Assembly: GCF_023517795.1 (NCBI RefSeq)
Contig: NZ_CP082928.1
Coordinates: forward strand, 5,146,001 to 5,210,000
Reading direction: 5' to 3'
From: Pseudomonas fulva
GTDB taxonomy: Bacteria > Pseudomonadota > Gammaproteobacteria > Pseudomonadales > Pseudomonadaceae
DNA length: 64,000 bases
The first letter of the stretch is position 1; every line of letters begins with the position of its first letter. The notes beneath the pieces are model-generated. The model was not told where the DNA came from, did no database searches, and saw only the letters and a list, made by a program, of their open reading frames with translations. This document shows, one piece after another, positions 41,252 to 52,101 of this stretch. A program made the translations under genes and the position numbers.

Positions 41252-41280
41252 AGGCCCCGTATCAGGGGCCTCTCTATTTC
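41252..41280 (+). terminator. Terminator-like hairpin after serS
   Basis: Stem AGGCCCC / GGGGCCT with loop GTATCA, followed by CTCTATTTC. A second hairpin (GCTGCACC...GGTGCAGC, 41216-41237) precedes it. The T tract is poor, so partial read-through into cysG is likely. Confidence 0.6.
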
Positions 41281-41317
41281 ATACGTCGCCGATCGGGTGA
41301 CTGAGACGGGCCTCGCT

Positions 41318-42715
41318 ATGGACTTCCTTCCCCTGTTCCACAAATTGCAGAACCGCCGCGTGCTGGTGGTGGGCGGTGGCGAAATCGCCTTGCGCAAGGC
41401 ACGGCTGCTGGCCGATGCCGGCGGTACGCTGCGGGTGGTGTCGCCCGACGTGGGCAGCGAACTGCGTGAACTGGTCGAGCAGGGGGCAGGGGAGCTGCTG
41501 CTGCGTGGCTATGAGGCAGACGATCTGCAGGGTGTGTCGCTGGTCATCGCCGCGACCGACGACGTGCCGCTCAATGCGCAGATCTCCGAGCAGGCCCAGG
41601 CCCTCGGTATTCCGGTCAACGTGGTGGACGCGCCGGCGCTGTGCAGCGTGATCTTCCCGGCCATCGTCGACCGCTCGCCGCTGATCGTCGCGGTCAGCAG
41701 CGGCGGCGATGCCCCGGTGCTGGCGCGCCTGATCCGCGCCAAGATCGAGACCTGGATCCCGGCAACCTATGGCCAGCTGGCCGGGTTGGCGAAAATTTTC
41801 CGTGCCCAGGTCAAGAGCCTGTTCCCGGACGTGCAGCAGCGCCGCGTGTTCTGGGAGGACGTGTTCCAGGGGCCGGTCGCCGAGAGCGCCTTCGCCGGCA
41901 AGCTCGGCGAAGCCCGCCGCCTGCTCGAAGACAAGATCAACGGCGCGGCTCCCCAGGCGCTGGGCGAGGTGTACCTGGTCGGTGCCGGCCCCGGCGACCC
42001 CGACCTGCTGACCTTTCGCGCGTTGCGCCTGATGCAGCAGGCCGACGTGGTGCTTTACGACCGCCTGGTCGCCCCGGCCATCGTCGAGCTGTGCCGGCGT
42101 GACGCCGAGCGCATCTATGTCGGCAAGCGCCGCGCCGATCACGCCGTGCCCCAGGAGCAGATCAACCAGCGACTGATCGACCTGGCCAAGGCCGGCAAGC
42201 GCGTGTTGCGCCTCAAGGGCGGTGACCCGTTCATCTTCGGTCGTGGCGGCGAAGAGATCGAGCAACTGGCGGCCCATGGCATTCCCTTCCAGGTGGTGCC
42301 GGGCATCACCGCGGCCAGCGGCTGTTCGGCCTATGCCGGCATACCCCTGACGCACCGCGACCACGCCCAGTCGGTACGCTTCGTCACCGGCCACCTGAAG
42401 GACGGCAGCGCCGATCTACCGTGGCAGGAGCTGGTGGCCTCGAGCCAGACGCTGGTGTTCTACATGGGCCTGGTCGGCCTGCCGACCATCTGCCAGCAGT
42501 TGGTCGCCCACGGGCGTGCCGCCAGCACCCCGGCGGCGCTGGTGCAGCAGGGCACCACGAGCAATCAGCGGGTATTCACCGGTACCCTGGCCAACCTGCC
42601 GGACCTGGTAGCGCGCCATGAGGTGCATGCCCCGACGCTGGTGATCGTCGGCGAAGTGGTCTTGCTACGCGAGAAGCTGGCCTGGTTCGAAGGGGCTCAG
42701 CACGCGCCCAACTAG
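41318..42715 (+). CDS. cysG: Siroheme synthase (uroporphyrinogen methyltransferase / precorrin-2 dehydrogenase / ferrochelatase)
   Basis: A three-activity enzyme that makes siroheme for sulphite and nitrite reductases. In the 465-residue protein the N-terminal CysG(B) Rossmann domain carries [20 protein letters not shown] for precorrin-2 oxidation and iron insertion. The C-terminal methyltransferase starts near residue 220 with [18 protein letters not shown] and has [17 protein letters not shown] for SAM binding. ATG 41318 gives the family N-terminus [16 protein letters not shown]; a GTG seven codons earlier is less likely. Confidence 0.96.
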   Translation: MDFLPLFHKLQNRRVLVVGGGEIALRKARLLADAGGTLRVVSPDVGSELRELVEQGAGELLLRGYEADDLQGVSLVIAATDDVPLNAQISEQAQALGIPVNVVDAPALCSVIFPAIVDRSPLIVAVSSGGDAPVLARLIRAKIETWIPATYGQLAGLAKIFRAQVKSLFPDVQQRRVFWEDVFQGPVAESAFAGKLGEARRLLEDKINGAAPQALGEVYLVGAGPGDPDLLTFRALRLMQQADVVLYDRLVAPAIVELCRRDAERIYVGKRRADHAVPQEQINQRLIDLAKAGKRVLRLKGGDPFIFGRGGEEIEQLAAHGIPFQVVPGITAASGCSAYAGIPLTHRDHAQSVRFVTGHLKDGSADLPWQELVASSQTLVFYMGLVGLPTICQQLVAHGRAASTPAALVQQGTTSNQRVFTGTLANLPDLVARHEVHAPTLVIVGEVVLLREKLAWFEGAQHAPN

Positions 42716-42723
42716 TGGTGTTC

Positions 42724-42755
42724 GTAGCCCGGCGTTGGGCGCAGCGATACCCGGG
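42724..42755. repeat. Short intergenic repeat, TAGCCCGG...CCGGG type (second copy)
   Basis: GTAGCCCGGCGTTGGGCGCA... runs into GCGATACCCGGG, the same plan as the copy at 1571-1600 (GTAGCCTGGGT...AACCCGG). It starts 9 bp after the cysG stop. Confidence 0.55.
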
Positions 42756-42805
42756 AGCGGCTGCTGCGGATGGCGCTTCGAACAGCCTGGGACTGGAAGC
42801 GACTA

Positions 42806-42844
42806 AAACCAAAGAGGCCCGCGTTATGCGGGCCTCTTTGGTTT
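42806..42844. terminator. Strong bidirectional terminator between cysG and the TRAP gene
   Basis: A perfect 17-bp stem with a 5-nt loop (GTTAT). Left arm 42806-42822 begins AAACCAAAGAGG and right arm 42828-42844 ends CCTCTTTGGTTT. It serves the plus-strand cysG and the minus-strand TRAP gene. Confidence 0.9.
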
Positions 42845-42851
42845 GCAGCAC

Positions 42852-43883
<1,032 letters not shown>

Positions 43884-44023
43884 TTAGGTCGGACGCCGGT
43901 TGGCAGTAGCGCCCGTGGGAATCGCTTAGGATTGTAGGCGAAGTCTACTGCAATCATGGCGCCATATATGTGACAGCCGTCTAGCTGCGCCACCTGGCGC
44001 GGCAAAATGCCAGCCTGCCGGGC

Positions 44024-45310
44024 TCAGCTGCCGCGTGCGTTCTTGGCGGCGATCCACTGGGACATGTACTGGGTGCTCTTGTGCTGGTGGTGACGCAGCA
44101 TGGCACCGACGAAGTTCAGCTGGCGATGCTGCTCGCGCGTCTCCAGTAACTGCTCCAGCCTGGTGAGCAGTTCGGCGCCGAGCCGCGGGCGATCGAAGCG
44201 CTGCTGCAGCAGCGGCGCGCTGTGGCTGCGCGCTTGCGACCACGCCGCCGGGTCTTCATGCAGCTGCACAGCCGCCTCGGCAAAGGCCTGGGCGTCGTCG
44301 CTCACGTGCCCCGGCCAGGGCAGTTCGCCGTGCATGCCCTCGCTGCCGATGGAGGTGGTCACGCTGGGCGTGCCGCAGGCCATGGCATCGGCCAATTTAC
44401 CCTTGATGCCGGCGCCGAAGCGCAGGGGCGCCAGGCACACGCGGGCCTGGGCCATCACCCGGTGGGCGTCGTCCACCCAGCCCAGCACATGAAAGCCCTG
44501 TATGGGGTTGTGCAGCGCCGTGGCCTTGGGCGGCGGGTAGGCGCCGTAGACATGCAGCTGGGCGTGCGGCAGCTGCGCGCGAATCAACGGCCACAGGGCG
44601 TGCTTGAGCCACAGCACGGCGTCCCAGTTGGGCGCATGGCGGAAGTTGCCGATGCTCAGGAAATGCGCGCGCTCGGCGAAGGGCAGGTCGACCAGCGCCG
44701 GCGGGATCAACATCAGCGCGCAGTCATGCAGCAGGCTCGCCGGCACGCCGAATTGCGCCTGCAGCAGTTGCATCTCGAACGCGGAAATCATCAGCGTCAG
44801 GTCGCTGCGGTAGATCGACGCCACCTCGCGCTGGGCCATGTCACCGCCGGCCATAGTCGCATACAGCTGCTGCGCGGATGCCTGCACCGGCCCCACCTGC
44901 TGGCGCTGGGTTTCGTTGGCGCAGGCCTGCTGGCAGGCCTTGAGCAAGCCGTGGCGGGCATCGCGCAGGCAGTGCAGGTCACTGGTATCGAGCACCCGCA
45001 GGGCCGCTGGCCAGGCCCGCTCGACCCGCCAGCCAAACTGCTCCTCGGTGAAGAAGCGGTCGAACAGCACCAGGTCCGGCTGCAGGGCCGCGACATAGCC
45101 ATCGAAACTGTCGCAGTTCAGGGCGACGGCCACTTCCTCGATGTCGAGTTCGGCCAGGTCGGCACGGTGGGTCGACAGTGCCGCGGCGCTGGCGAAGGTG
45201 ACCTGCCAGCCCTGGCCGCGAAACACCCCGAGCAGTTCCAGCATGCGGCTGCCAGCCGCGGACGAACGCGGCTCCGGCCACACGTAGCCGATTACCAGTA
45301 CCTTGCGCAT
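44024..45310 (-). CDS. Glycosyltransferase, group 1 (GT-B fold, GT4-like)
   Basis: A 428-residue predicted cytoplasmic glycosyltransferase. The N-terminal Rossmann half starts MRKVLVIGYVWPEPRSSAAG, a typical acceptor-side loop. The donor half has FLSIGNFRHAPNWDAV, LHVYGAYPPP and GAGIKGKLADAMACGTP, matching the nucleotide-sugar site of Glyco_trans_1_4 members. It lies 6 bp after dsbB on the same strand, apart from any polysaccharide cluster. Donor and acceptor are not predictable. Confidence 0.82.
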   Translation of the reverse strand: MRKVLVIGYVWPEPRSSAAGSRMLELLGVFRGQGWQVTFASAAALSTHRADLAELDIEEVAVALNCDSFDGYVAALQPDLVLFDRFFTEEQFGWRVERAWPAALRVLDTSDLHCLRDARHGLLKACQQACANETQRQQVGPVQASAQQLYATMAGGDMAQREVASIYRSDLTLMISAFEMQLLQAQFGVPASLLHDCALMLIPPALVDLPFAERAHFLSIGNFRHAPNWDAVLWLKHALWPLIRAQLPHAQLHVYGAYPPPKATALHNPIQGFHVLGWVDDAHRVMAQARVCLAPLRFGAGIKGKLADAMACGTPSVTTSIGSEGMHGELPWPGHVSDDAQAFAEAAVQLHEDPAAWSQARSHSAPLLQQRFDRPRLGAELLTRLEQLLETREQHRQLNFVGAMLRHHQHKSTQYMSQWIAAKNARGS

Positions 45311-45316
45311 AGGGGC

Positions 45317-45814
45317 TCAGCGTGTGCCGCGAATGCTGCGCCACAGGGTGACCAGCACCAGCACGAACAAGGCGGCAATGCTGGCCAGCGTCCACACGGT
45401 GAAGGGCAGGCCGAGAATCTTGTAGTCGTTCATGCCGCACACGCCGCCGCTCATGAACACCGCCGGCCAATATTCGTGCAACGGCAACTGCTGGTAGTAG
45501 AACGGGAAGGGCGAGCAACTGGTGCTTTCCATGATGCCCAGTTCGATCAGGGTGACATGGGCGTTGTCGATCAGCGCCATACCGCTGGCGGCCAGCAACA
45601 GCGGCCACAGCAGCACCGCCAGCCAGGTCTGCCGGGCTGCCGAGGCGGCGCTCAGCAGCAGGGCGATGGCGGCAGTCAGGCACAGCCACAGGCGGATCTG
45701 CACGCATAGGGTGCAGGGCTCCCAGCCGAACACATGCTGGGCAATCAGGGCGCCGGCGAGCATCAGGGCGCTGGCCAGGGCGATCAGCAGCAACAGCGGG
45801 GCGGGGCGGGACAT
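45317..45814 (-). CDS. dsbB: Disulfide bond formation protein B
   Basis: Inner-membrane protein that reoxidises periplasmic DsbA and passes electrons to quinone. The 165-residue protein has four hydrophobic helices, the first periplasmic cysteine pair C34-TL-C37 and the second pair C100 and C126. The spacing of the second pair (26 residues) equals that of C104/C130 in E. coli DsbB. A dsbA partner is not adjacent. Pseudomonas genomes usually carry two DsbB-type genes (dsbB and dsbH), and I cannot say which this is. Confidence 0.9.
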   Translation of the reverse strand: MSRPAPLLLLIALASALMLAGALIAQHVFGWEPCTLCVQIRLWLCLTAAIALLLSAASAARQTWLAVLLWPLLLAASGMALIDNAHVTLIELGIMESTSCSPFPFYYQQLPLHEYWPAVFMSGGVCGMNDYKILGLPFTVWTLASIAALFVLVLVTLWRSIRGTR

Positions 45815-45961
45815 GCAACTCTCCAGGTGAGAAGGCCTACGGCAACAAGGTGCCGTTTGTACCGGAAGGCGGCCTGCCGGGCAATCGAGGATTCCGATGC
45901 GAACCATCATTTTTCGAGTGCAGGCATGGCGCTCGCGGCGGGGGCCTTGCGCAAGCCGGCC

Positions 45962-46009
45962 GTGGGAACGGGCCATGCCCGTGACGTCGCGCGCATGGCG
46001 CGCTCCCAC
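45962..46009. repeat. REP-like palindromic element
   Basis: GTGGGAACGGGCCATGCCCG is followed after GTGACGTC by a right half ending GCGCGCTCCCAC. The outer GTGGGA/TCCCAC arms enclose two small hairpins, CGGGC-CAT-GCCCG and GCGCGC-ATG-GCGCGC. This is the plan of extragenic palindromes dispersed in Pseudomonas genomes. It sits in the gap between oprN and dsbB. Confidence 0.75.
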
Positions 46010-46025
46010 AAGGGCAGTACTTCGT

Positions 46026-46062
46026 AAAAAAAATCCCCACGCAGAGGGGCATCTGCATGGGG
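46026..46062 (-). terminator. Rho-independent terminator of mexEF-oprN
   Basis: Minus-strand stem CCCCATGCAG / CTGCGTGGGG with one G-T type mismatch and a GC-rich loop, then ATTTTTTTTA. It is 40 bp past the oprN stop. Confidence 0.85.
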
Positions 46063-46102
46063 CAACAAGGGCCGACAAAGCGGCCGGGAGGGAAAGGGAT
46101 AC

Positions 46103-47515
46103 TCAGGACGCCGGCTGCCAGCCGCCGCCCAGTGCCTTGTAGATGGCGACGATGCCCTGGTAAAGCTCGACCTCGGCCTGGGCCTGGCTGTCTTCGGCGG
46201 CCAAACGCTCACGCTCGGCGTCGAGCAGCACCAGGAAATCCGCACTGCCTTCACGGTATTGCAGCGCGGCCTGGGCCGCGGCGGCGCGGCTGGCCTCCGA
46301 CTGGCGTACCAGTGACAACAGACGTTGCTGGCGTTTGCCGTAATCGCTGAAGGCGTTTTCCGACTCTTCCAGGGCCAGCAATACCTGCTGCTCGTAGCTG
46401 GCCAGGGCGCCGTCGGCATCCGCCTCGGCGCCGCGCAGACGGGCACGGACGCTGCCCAGGTCGAACGCCGCCCAACTGATGGTCGGTGCCACGCCCCAGG
46501 CGCGCGCCGCCGAGGAGCCGAGTTGCGAACCACGCCCGGCGGTAAAGCCGAGGAAGCCGGACAGGCTGACCCGCGGGAACAGGTCCGCGGTGGCCACGCC
46601 AACCTGGGCAGTGGCGGCTGCCAGCTCCCGCTCGGCAGCACGCACGTCCGGCCGGCGGCGTAGCAGCTCGCCCGGATCACCGATCGGCAGGGCCTTGGCG
46701 ATGGCCGGCAGCGGCCGTGGCGACAGGTCCACGCTCAGCGCATCAGGGCGCTGGCCGAGCAGGGTGGCGATGCGGTTGCGCGCCCGCACCTGCTGCGCCT
46801 GGAGCTGCGGCAGCGTGGCTTCGGTGGCCGCCAGGCGGGCGTCGGAACGCAGCACGTCCAGCTCGCTGCCCATGCCGACCTCACGGCGACGCTCGATGAT
46901 GTCCCGCGACGATTGCTGGTTCTCCAGGTCGGAACGGGCGATGCTTTCGCGCAACTGGGCGCCGCGCAAGGTGCCATAAGCGTCGACCAGTTCGGCTATC
47001 AGGCTGACCTGCAGCTGCTGGTAGTCGGCCTGGGCCACCTCTATCTGCGCTTCACTGGCTTCCAGCTGCCGCTGGATGCGCCCGAACAGGTCGAGCTCCC
47101 AGGCCATGTCCAGGCCCAGGTCATAGCGCTCGGCGTTGACCCGCTGCTCGGTCACGCCGGGCTGCTGGGCCTTGCCGATCTCGCTGCTGGCCCGGCTGGT
47201 CACGGTGGGAAGGCGGTCGTTGGCCATGTCGTCAAGAATCGAGCGGGCGGCGCGCAGACGGGCGTAGGCCACGCGCAATTCACGGTTGTCCTGCAGCGAC
47301 TGCTCGACCAACTGGTTGAGCGTCGGGTCGTCGAACTGCTGCCACCACTGCGCTTCGAAGTGGGCAGTGTCGTAGCTGCCCCGGGCCGCTGGCGCGGACA
47401 CCCCGTTGGCGTCCTGTGGCGCCCTGTAATCCGGGCCGACCGCGCAGGCGCTGATGGCCAGCGCCAGGGCGGGGATCAGCAGCCCACGGGGCAGATGAGT
47501 GATCATCGAATTCAT
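46103..47515 (-). CDS. oprN: Multidrug efflux outer membrane lipoprotein OprN
   Basis: TolC-like trimeric outer-membrane channel of the MexEF pump. The 470-residue precursor has a lipoprotein signal, with the lipobox ending in C24 (LAISAC-AVGPDYR). It has the two-fold outer membrane efflux repeat, each half with long helices, and the typical LRRRPDVRAAERELAAATAQ near residue 290. ATG 47515 overlaps the mexF stop as ATGA, so channel and pump are co-translated. Confidence 0.93.
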   Translation of the reverse strand: MNSMITHLPRGLLIPALALAISACAVGPDYRAPQDANGVSAPAARGSYDTAHFEAQWWQQFDDPTLNQLVEQSLQDNRELRVAYARLRAARSILDDMANDRLPTVTSRASSEIGKAQQPGVTEQRVNAERYDLGLDMAWELDLFGRIQRQLEASEAQIEVAQADYQQLQVSLIAELVDAYGTLRGAQLRESIARSDLENQQSSRDIIERRREVGMGSELDVLRSDARLAATEATLPQLQAQQVRARNRIATLLGQRPDALSVDLSPRPLPAIAKALPIGDPGELLRRRPDVRAAERELAAATAQVGVATADLFPRVSLSGFLGFTAGRGSQLGSSAARAWGVAPTISWAAFDLGSVRARLRGAEADADGALASYEQQVLLALEESENAFSDYGKRQQRLLSLVRQSEASRAAAAQAALQYREGSADFLVLLDAERERLAAEDSQAQAEVELYQGIVAIYKALGGGWQPAS

Positions 47516-50500
47516 GCCTGGGCCTCCTGCAGACGAGCCTGTTGTTTGCGCGCCTCGCGTTTTTCCACGAAGGCGCGGATCAGCACATAGAAAACTGGGG
47601 TGAGCAGCAGGCCGAAGAAGGTCACGCCGAGCATGCCGCTGAATACCGCGACGCCCATCGCATGACGCATTTCCGCACCGGCGCCGCTGGACAGCACCAG
47701 CGGCACCACACCCATGATGAAGGCGAAGCTGGTCATCAGGATCGGCCGCAAGCGCAGGCGGCAGGCTTCCAGCACCGCGGCGACGCGATCCAGGCCATGT
47801 TCCTGCTGTTCCTTGGCGAACTCGACGATCAGGATGGCGTTCTTGCACGCCAGGCCCACCAGGACGATCAGGCCGATCTGGGTGAAGATGTTGTTGTCGC
47901 CACCGGACAGGATCACCCCGGTGATGGCCGACAGCAGCACCGTCGGCACGATCAGGATCACCGCCAGCGGCAGGCTCCAGCTCTCGTATTGAGCGGCCAG
48001 CACCAGGAAGGCCAGCAGCACGCAGAGCGGGAACACGAACAGTGCGGTATTGCCGGCGAGGATCTGCTGGTAGGTCAGCTCGGTCCACTCGTAGCTCATG
48101 CCGTTGGGCAGTTCTTCCCTGAGCAGCTTGGCCATCGCCGCTTCGGCCTGGCCGGAGCTGTAGCCGGGGGCTGCCGCGCCGTTGATCTCGGCGGTGATGA
48201 AGCCGTTGTAGTGCATCACCCGGTCGGGGCCGGAGGTGTCGCTGACCTTGACGAAGGTCGACAGCGGAATCATCTCGCCCCGGTTGTTGCGCACCTTCAG
48301 CTGGCCGATCTGCTCGGCGTCCAGGCGGAAGCGCTGGTCGGCCTGCACGTTGACCTGGTAGGTACGGCCAAAGCGGTTGAAGTCGTTGGCGTACAGCGAG
48401 CCGAGGTAGACCTGCATGGTGTCGAAGATGTCATCGATGGCCACGCCATGGGTCTTGGCCTTCTCGCGGTCGAGGTTGGCTTCCACCTGGGGCACGTTGA
48501 CCTGATAGCTGGTGAACAGCCCGGCCAGCTCCGGTACGTTCTGGCTCTTGGCGATGATGTTCTGGGTCTGCCTGTACAGCTCCTCGTAACCCAGGCTGCC
48601 GCGATCCTGCAGCTGCACGCGGAAGCCGCCGATGGTGCCCAGGCCCATCACCGGTGGTGGCGGGAAGATGGCGATGTAGGCTTCCTGGATGCTGGCGAAC
48701 TGGCCGTTGAGGTCCGCGGCGATGGCGTTGGCGCTCAGCGACGCGTCCTTGCGCTGATCGAAGTCCTTCAGGGTGACGAACACGATGCCGCTGTTCGGGC
48801 TGTTGGTGAAACCGTTGATCGACAGGCCCGGGAAGGCCACGGTGTTCTCCACGCCGGGGTGCTTGGCGGCGATGTCCGACATTCGCTTGATCACCGCTTC
48901 GCTGCGGTCCAGGCTGGCGGCGTCCGGCAGCTGGGCGAAGGCCACCAGGTACTGCTTGTCCTGGGGCGGCACGAAGCCGGTGGGCGTGCTGGAAAAGCCC
49001 AGGTAGGTCAGCCCCATGAGGCCGGCGTAGAGGATCAGCGCGATGCCGCTGCCGCGCACCACCCGGCGCACGGTGCCGACGTAGCCATGGCTGGCCCGTT
49101 CGAACACGCGGTTGAAGGGGTTGAACAGCCAGCGGCCGAACAGCCGGTCGAGGACCACCGAGAAACGGTCCTTGGGCTCGTGATGGCCTTTGAGCAATAC
49201 GGCGGCCAGGGCCGGCGACAGGGTCAGCGAGTTGAACGCCGAGATCACCGTGGAGATGGCGATGGTCAGCGCGAACTGCTGGTAGAACTGCCCGGTGAGG
49301 CCGGAGATGAAGGCGGTCGGCACGAACACGGCGCACAGCACCAAGGCGGTGGCGACGATCGGCCCGGTGACTTCCTTCATGGCCTGGCGGGTCGCCTCCA
49401 GCGGCGTCTTGCCGAGGCCGATGTTGCGTTCGACGTTCTCCACCACGACGATGGCGTCATCCACCACGATACCGATGGCCAACACCAGCCCGAACAGTGA
49501 CAGGGCGTTGAGCGAGAAGCCGAACATGTGCATGACCGCGAAAGTGCCGATCAGCGACACCGGCACGGCGGCCAGGGGGATGATCGAGGCGCGCCAGGTC
49601 TGCAGGAACAGGATCACCACCAGCACCACCAGCACGATGGCTTCGAGCAGGGTGTGCACCACCGCTTCGATGGAGCCGCGCACGAAGATGGTCGGGTCGT
49701 AGACGATTTCGTAATCCACGCCCTGGGGGAAGCTCTGCTTCAGTTCGGCCATGCGCTCGCGCACCGCATCGGAAATGGCGATGGCGTTGGAGCCCGGGCG
49801 CTGGAAGATCGGCATGGCCACGGCGGGTTTGTTGTTGAGCAGCGAACGCAGGGCGTATTGCTTGGAGCCCAGTTCGATGCGGGCGATGTCCTTGAGGCGG
49901 GTGATCTCGCCGTTCTCGCCGGCGCGCACCACGATGTTCTCGAACTCTTCCTCGCTGACCAGACGGCCCTGAGTATTGATCGACAGCTGGAAGCTGTTGT
50001 CGCTGGCCGCCGGTGGTGCGCCCAGGGAGCCGGCCGCCACCTGGCGGTTCTGCTCGCGGATGGCATTGACCACGTCGGTGGCGGTGAGCCCGCGGGAGGC
50101 GACCTTGTCCGGGTCCAGCCACACGCGCATCGAGTAGTCGCCGAGGCCGAACAGCTGCACGTCGCCGACGCCATCGAGGCGAGCCAGCTCGTCCTTGATG
50201 TTCAGCGAGGCGTAGTTGGACAGGTAGAGCATGTCGTAGGCGTCGTTGGGCGAGGTCAGGTGCACGACCATGGTCATGTCCGACGAGGCCTTGTCCACCG
50301 TCACGCCAAGGCGCTGCACTTCGGTGGGCAGCGTCGGCATGGTGCGGGTGACGCGGTTCTGCACCTGCACCTGGGCAGTATCCAGGTTGGTGCCCAGGGC
50401 GAAGGTGATGGTCAGCGTCATGCGCCCGTCGTTGGTCGCCTGGGACGACATGTAGAGCATGCCCTCGACGCCGACGATGGCCTGCTCCAACGGCGAGGCG

Positions 50501-50688
50501 ACGGTTTCGCCGATCACCTTGGGGTTGGCACCGGGAAAGTCGGCACGTACCACCACGGTGGGCGGCACCACTTCCGGGTATTCGCTGATCGGCAGCTGGA
50601 ACAGCGAGATGGCGCCGCCGATCAGGATGATCAGCGACAGCACGGCGGCGAAGATCGGCCGCTGGATGAAGAACTGCGAGAAGTTCAT
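47512..50688 (-). CDS. mexF: RND multidrug efflux pump, inner membrane subunit MexF
   Basis: A proton-driven RND transporter of 1058 residues. The N-terminus MNFSQFFIQRPIFAAVLSLI and SLFQLPISEYPEVVPPTVVV match MexF closely. Twelve membrane helices are arranged 1+5+1+5 around two large periplasmic loops. The proton relay Asp pair is in LAIGIVVDDAIVVVENVER, near residue 408. P. aeruginosa MexEF-OprN exports chloramphenicol, fluoroquinolones, trimethoprim and quorum-sensing precursors; substrates here are inferred from that. The ATG start at 50688 is preceded by a weak ribosome site. Confidence 0.95.
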   Translation of the reverse strand: MNFSQFFIQRPIFAAVLSLIILIGGAISLFQLPISEYPEVVPPTVVVRADFPGANPKVIGETVASPLEQAIVGVEGMLYMSSQATNDGRMTLTITFALGTNLDTAQVQVQNRVTRTMPTLPTEVQRLGVTVDKASSDMTMVVHLTSPNDAYDMLYLSNYASLNIKDELARLDGVGDVQLFGLGDYSMRVWLDPDKVASRGLTATDVVNAIREQNRQVAAGSLGAPPAASDNSFQLSINTQGRLVSEEEFENIVVRAGENGEITRLKDIARIELGSKQYALRSLLNNKPAVAMPIFQRPGSNAIAISDAVRERMAELKQSFPQGVDYEIVYDPTIFVRGSIEAVVHTLLEAIVLVVLVVILFLQTWRASIIPLAAVPVSLIGTFAVMHMFGFSLNALSLFGLVLAIGIVVDDAIVVVENVERNIGLGKTPLEATRQAMKEVTGPIVATALVLCAVFVPTAFISGLTGQFYQQFALTIAISTVISAFNSLTLSPALAAVLLKGHHEPKDRFSVVLDRLFGRWLFNPFNRVFERASHGYVGTVRRVVRGSGIALILYAGLMGLTYLGFSSTPTGFVPPQDKQYLVAFAQLPDAASLDRSEAVIKRMSDIAAKHPGVENTVAFPGLSINGFTNSPNSGIVFVTLKDFDQRKDASLSANAIAADLNGQFASIQEAYIAIFPPPPVMGLGTIGGFRVQLQDRGSLGYEELYRQTQNIIAKSQNVPELAGLFTSYQVNVPQVEANLDREKAKTHGVAIDDIFDTMQVYLGSLYANDFNRFGRTYQVNVQADQRFRLDAEQIGQLKVRNNRGEMIPLSTFVKVSDTSGPDRVMHYNGFITAEINGAAAPGYSSGQAEAAMAKLLREELPNGMSYEWTELTYQQILAGNTALFVFPLCVLLAFLVLAAQYESWSLPLAVILIVPTVLLSAITGVILSGGDNNIFTQIGLIVLVGLACKNAILIVEFAKEQQEHGLDRVAAVLEACRLRLRPILMTSFAFIMGVVPLVLSSGAGAEMRHAMGVAVFSGMLGVTFFGLLLTPVFYVLIRAFVEKREARKQQARLQEAQA

Positions 50689-50788
50689 CGTTAGAGTCCT
50701 TTTGATGCGGGCACAGCCCAGCCTGCCCACGCCATGGGCGGCGCGAGCAGGTTCTCGGGTAGGAAGGGGGAGAGGGCGAGGCCCGCTG

Positions 50789-52012
50789 TTACTTGAGGCT
50801 GACCTTCAGCGGTTCGTCATTGTTGCGCGCCGAGGCCACGGCCTTGCGCTGCTTTTCCAGCGTCGCCAGGGTCTTCTCGTCGGCCATCGGCACGGCTTGC
50901 GGGTCCACGGTACTGCCCGGAATGGCACGCTGCAGACCGTTGACCACCACGCGGTCGCCCTTGGCCAGGCCACTGCGTACGATGCGCAAGCCCTCCAGCT
51001 TGGGCCCCAGCTCCACCGAGCGGTAGGCCACGGTGTTGTTGTCACCGAGCACCAGCACGAACTTCTTGCCCAGGTCGGTGCCGACGGCGACGTCCTGGAT
51101 CAGCATGGCGTCGTAGGTGTCGCTACCCACCAGCTTCAGGCGCGCATACAGGCCCGGGGTGAACTGGCCGTCACGGTTGTCGAACACCGCGCGGCCGCGG
51201 ATGGTGCCGGTGCGCGGGTTGACCTGGTTGTCGAGAAAGTCCAGCTGGCCCAGGTGCGGGTTGCCTTCCTCATTGGACAGGCCCAGGTACACCGGGCTCT
51301 TGCCACGGCTGTCGTGGCCGGCCTTGCGAGCCAGCTCGGTGTACTTGAGGAAGGCGCGCTCGTCGGCGTCGAAGTAGGCGTACACCTTGTCGGTGGACAC
51401 CAGCGAGGTGAGCAGCGATTCGCTGGCGGTCACCAGGTTGCCGGCGGTGACTTCGGCACGGCTGACGCGGCCATCGATGGGCGCGGTCACGCGGGTGAAA
51501 CTGAGGTTCAGGCGAGCGTTGTCGAGTTCGGCCTGAATGCCGGCCACGGCGGCCTGGGCCTCCTGGGCCGCACTCTTGCGTGCATCGGCCAGTTCGGTGG
51601 AAATCGCATTGCCTTCCCGCAGGCGCTCGCCACGCTGGGCTTCGCTGCTGGCGCGAACCTGATTGGAGCGGGCTTGCTGCAGCTGCGCTTCCAGGCGTTT
51701 GACTTCGGCCTGGAAAGGGCGCGGGTCGATCTGGAACAGCAGGTCGCCTTTCTTAACCAGTGCCCCTTCGGTAAAGCTCACCTTGTCGATGAAGCCGGAA
51801 ACCCGGGGGCGGATCTGCACCGATTCCGGCGCTTCGAGGCGGCCGGTGAACTCGTCCCATTCGTTGAGGGGCTGTTCGATGACTTCGGCCACGCTGACCT
51901 TGGGGGTAGGCATCTGCTGTGCGGTTTCCTGGCTCTTGCCACAGGCAGCCAGTACGAGGGCTGCGGTAAGGGCCAGGGGAAATTGCCAGAGCCTTGGGTT
52001 GGACTGTTCCAT
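50789..52012 (-). CDS. mexE: RND efflux periplasmic adaptor MexE
   Basis: Membrane fusion protein that links MexF to OprN. The 407-residue precursor is a lipoprotein (signal ending LVLAAC, C24). It then has barrel-sandwich (biotinyl-lipoyl) halves around EGALVKKGDLLFQIDPRPFQ and RVTAPIDGRVSRAEVTAGNL, an alpha hairpin between them (residues 100-165), and beta-barrel and membrane-proximal domains. ATG 52012 fits the family start MEQSNPRLWQ. It is 180 bp downstream of mexT on the same strand, with a palindrome in the gap. First gene of the pump operon. Confidence 0.94.
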   Translation of the reverse strand: MEQSNPRLWQFPLALTAALVLAACGKSQETAQQMPTPKVSVAEVIEQPLNEWDEFTGRLEAPESVQIRPRVSGFIDKVSFTEGALVKKGDLLFQIDPRPFQAEVKRLEAQLQQARSNQVRASSEAQRGERLREGNAISTELADARKSAAQEAQAAVAGIQAELDNARLNLSFTRVTAPIDGRVSRAEVTAGNLVTASESLLTSLVSTDKVYAYFDADERAFLKYTELARKAGHDSRGKSPVYLGLSNEEGNPHLGQLDFLDNQVNPRTGTIRGRAVFDNRDGQFTPGLYARLKLVGSDTYDAMLIQDVAVGTDLGKKFVLVLGDNNTVAYRSVELGPKLEGLRIVRSGLAKGDRVVVNGLQRAIPGSTVDPQAVPMADEKTLATLEKQRKAVASARNNDEPLKVSLK

Positions 52013-52101
52013 GATTGCGATCCGCCAAGAGGAGAGGGAGGTGATGGAGGCGGAGTCTGGTCGCTGCAACATCCGGGCACGAATCGAATGCCACGAAAAT
52101 A

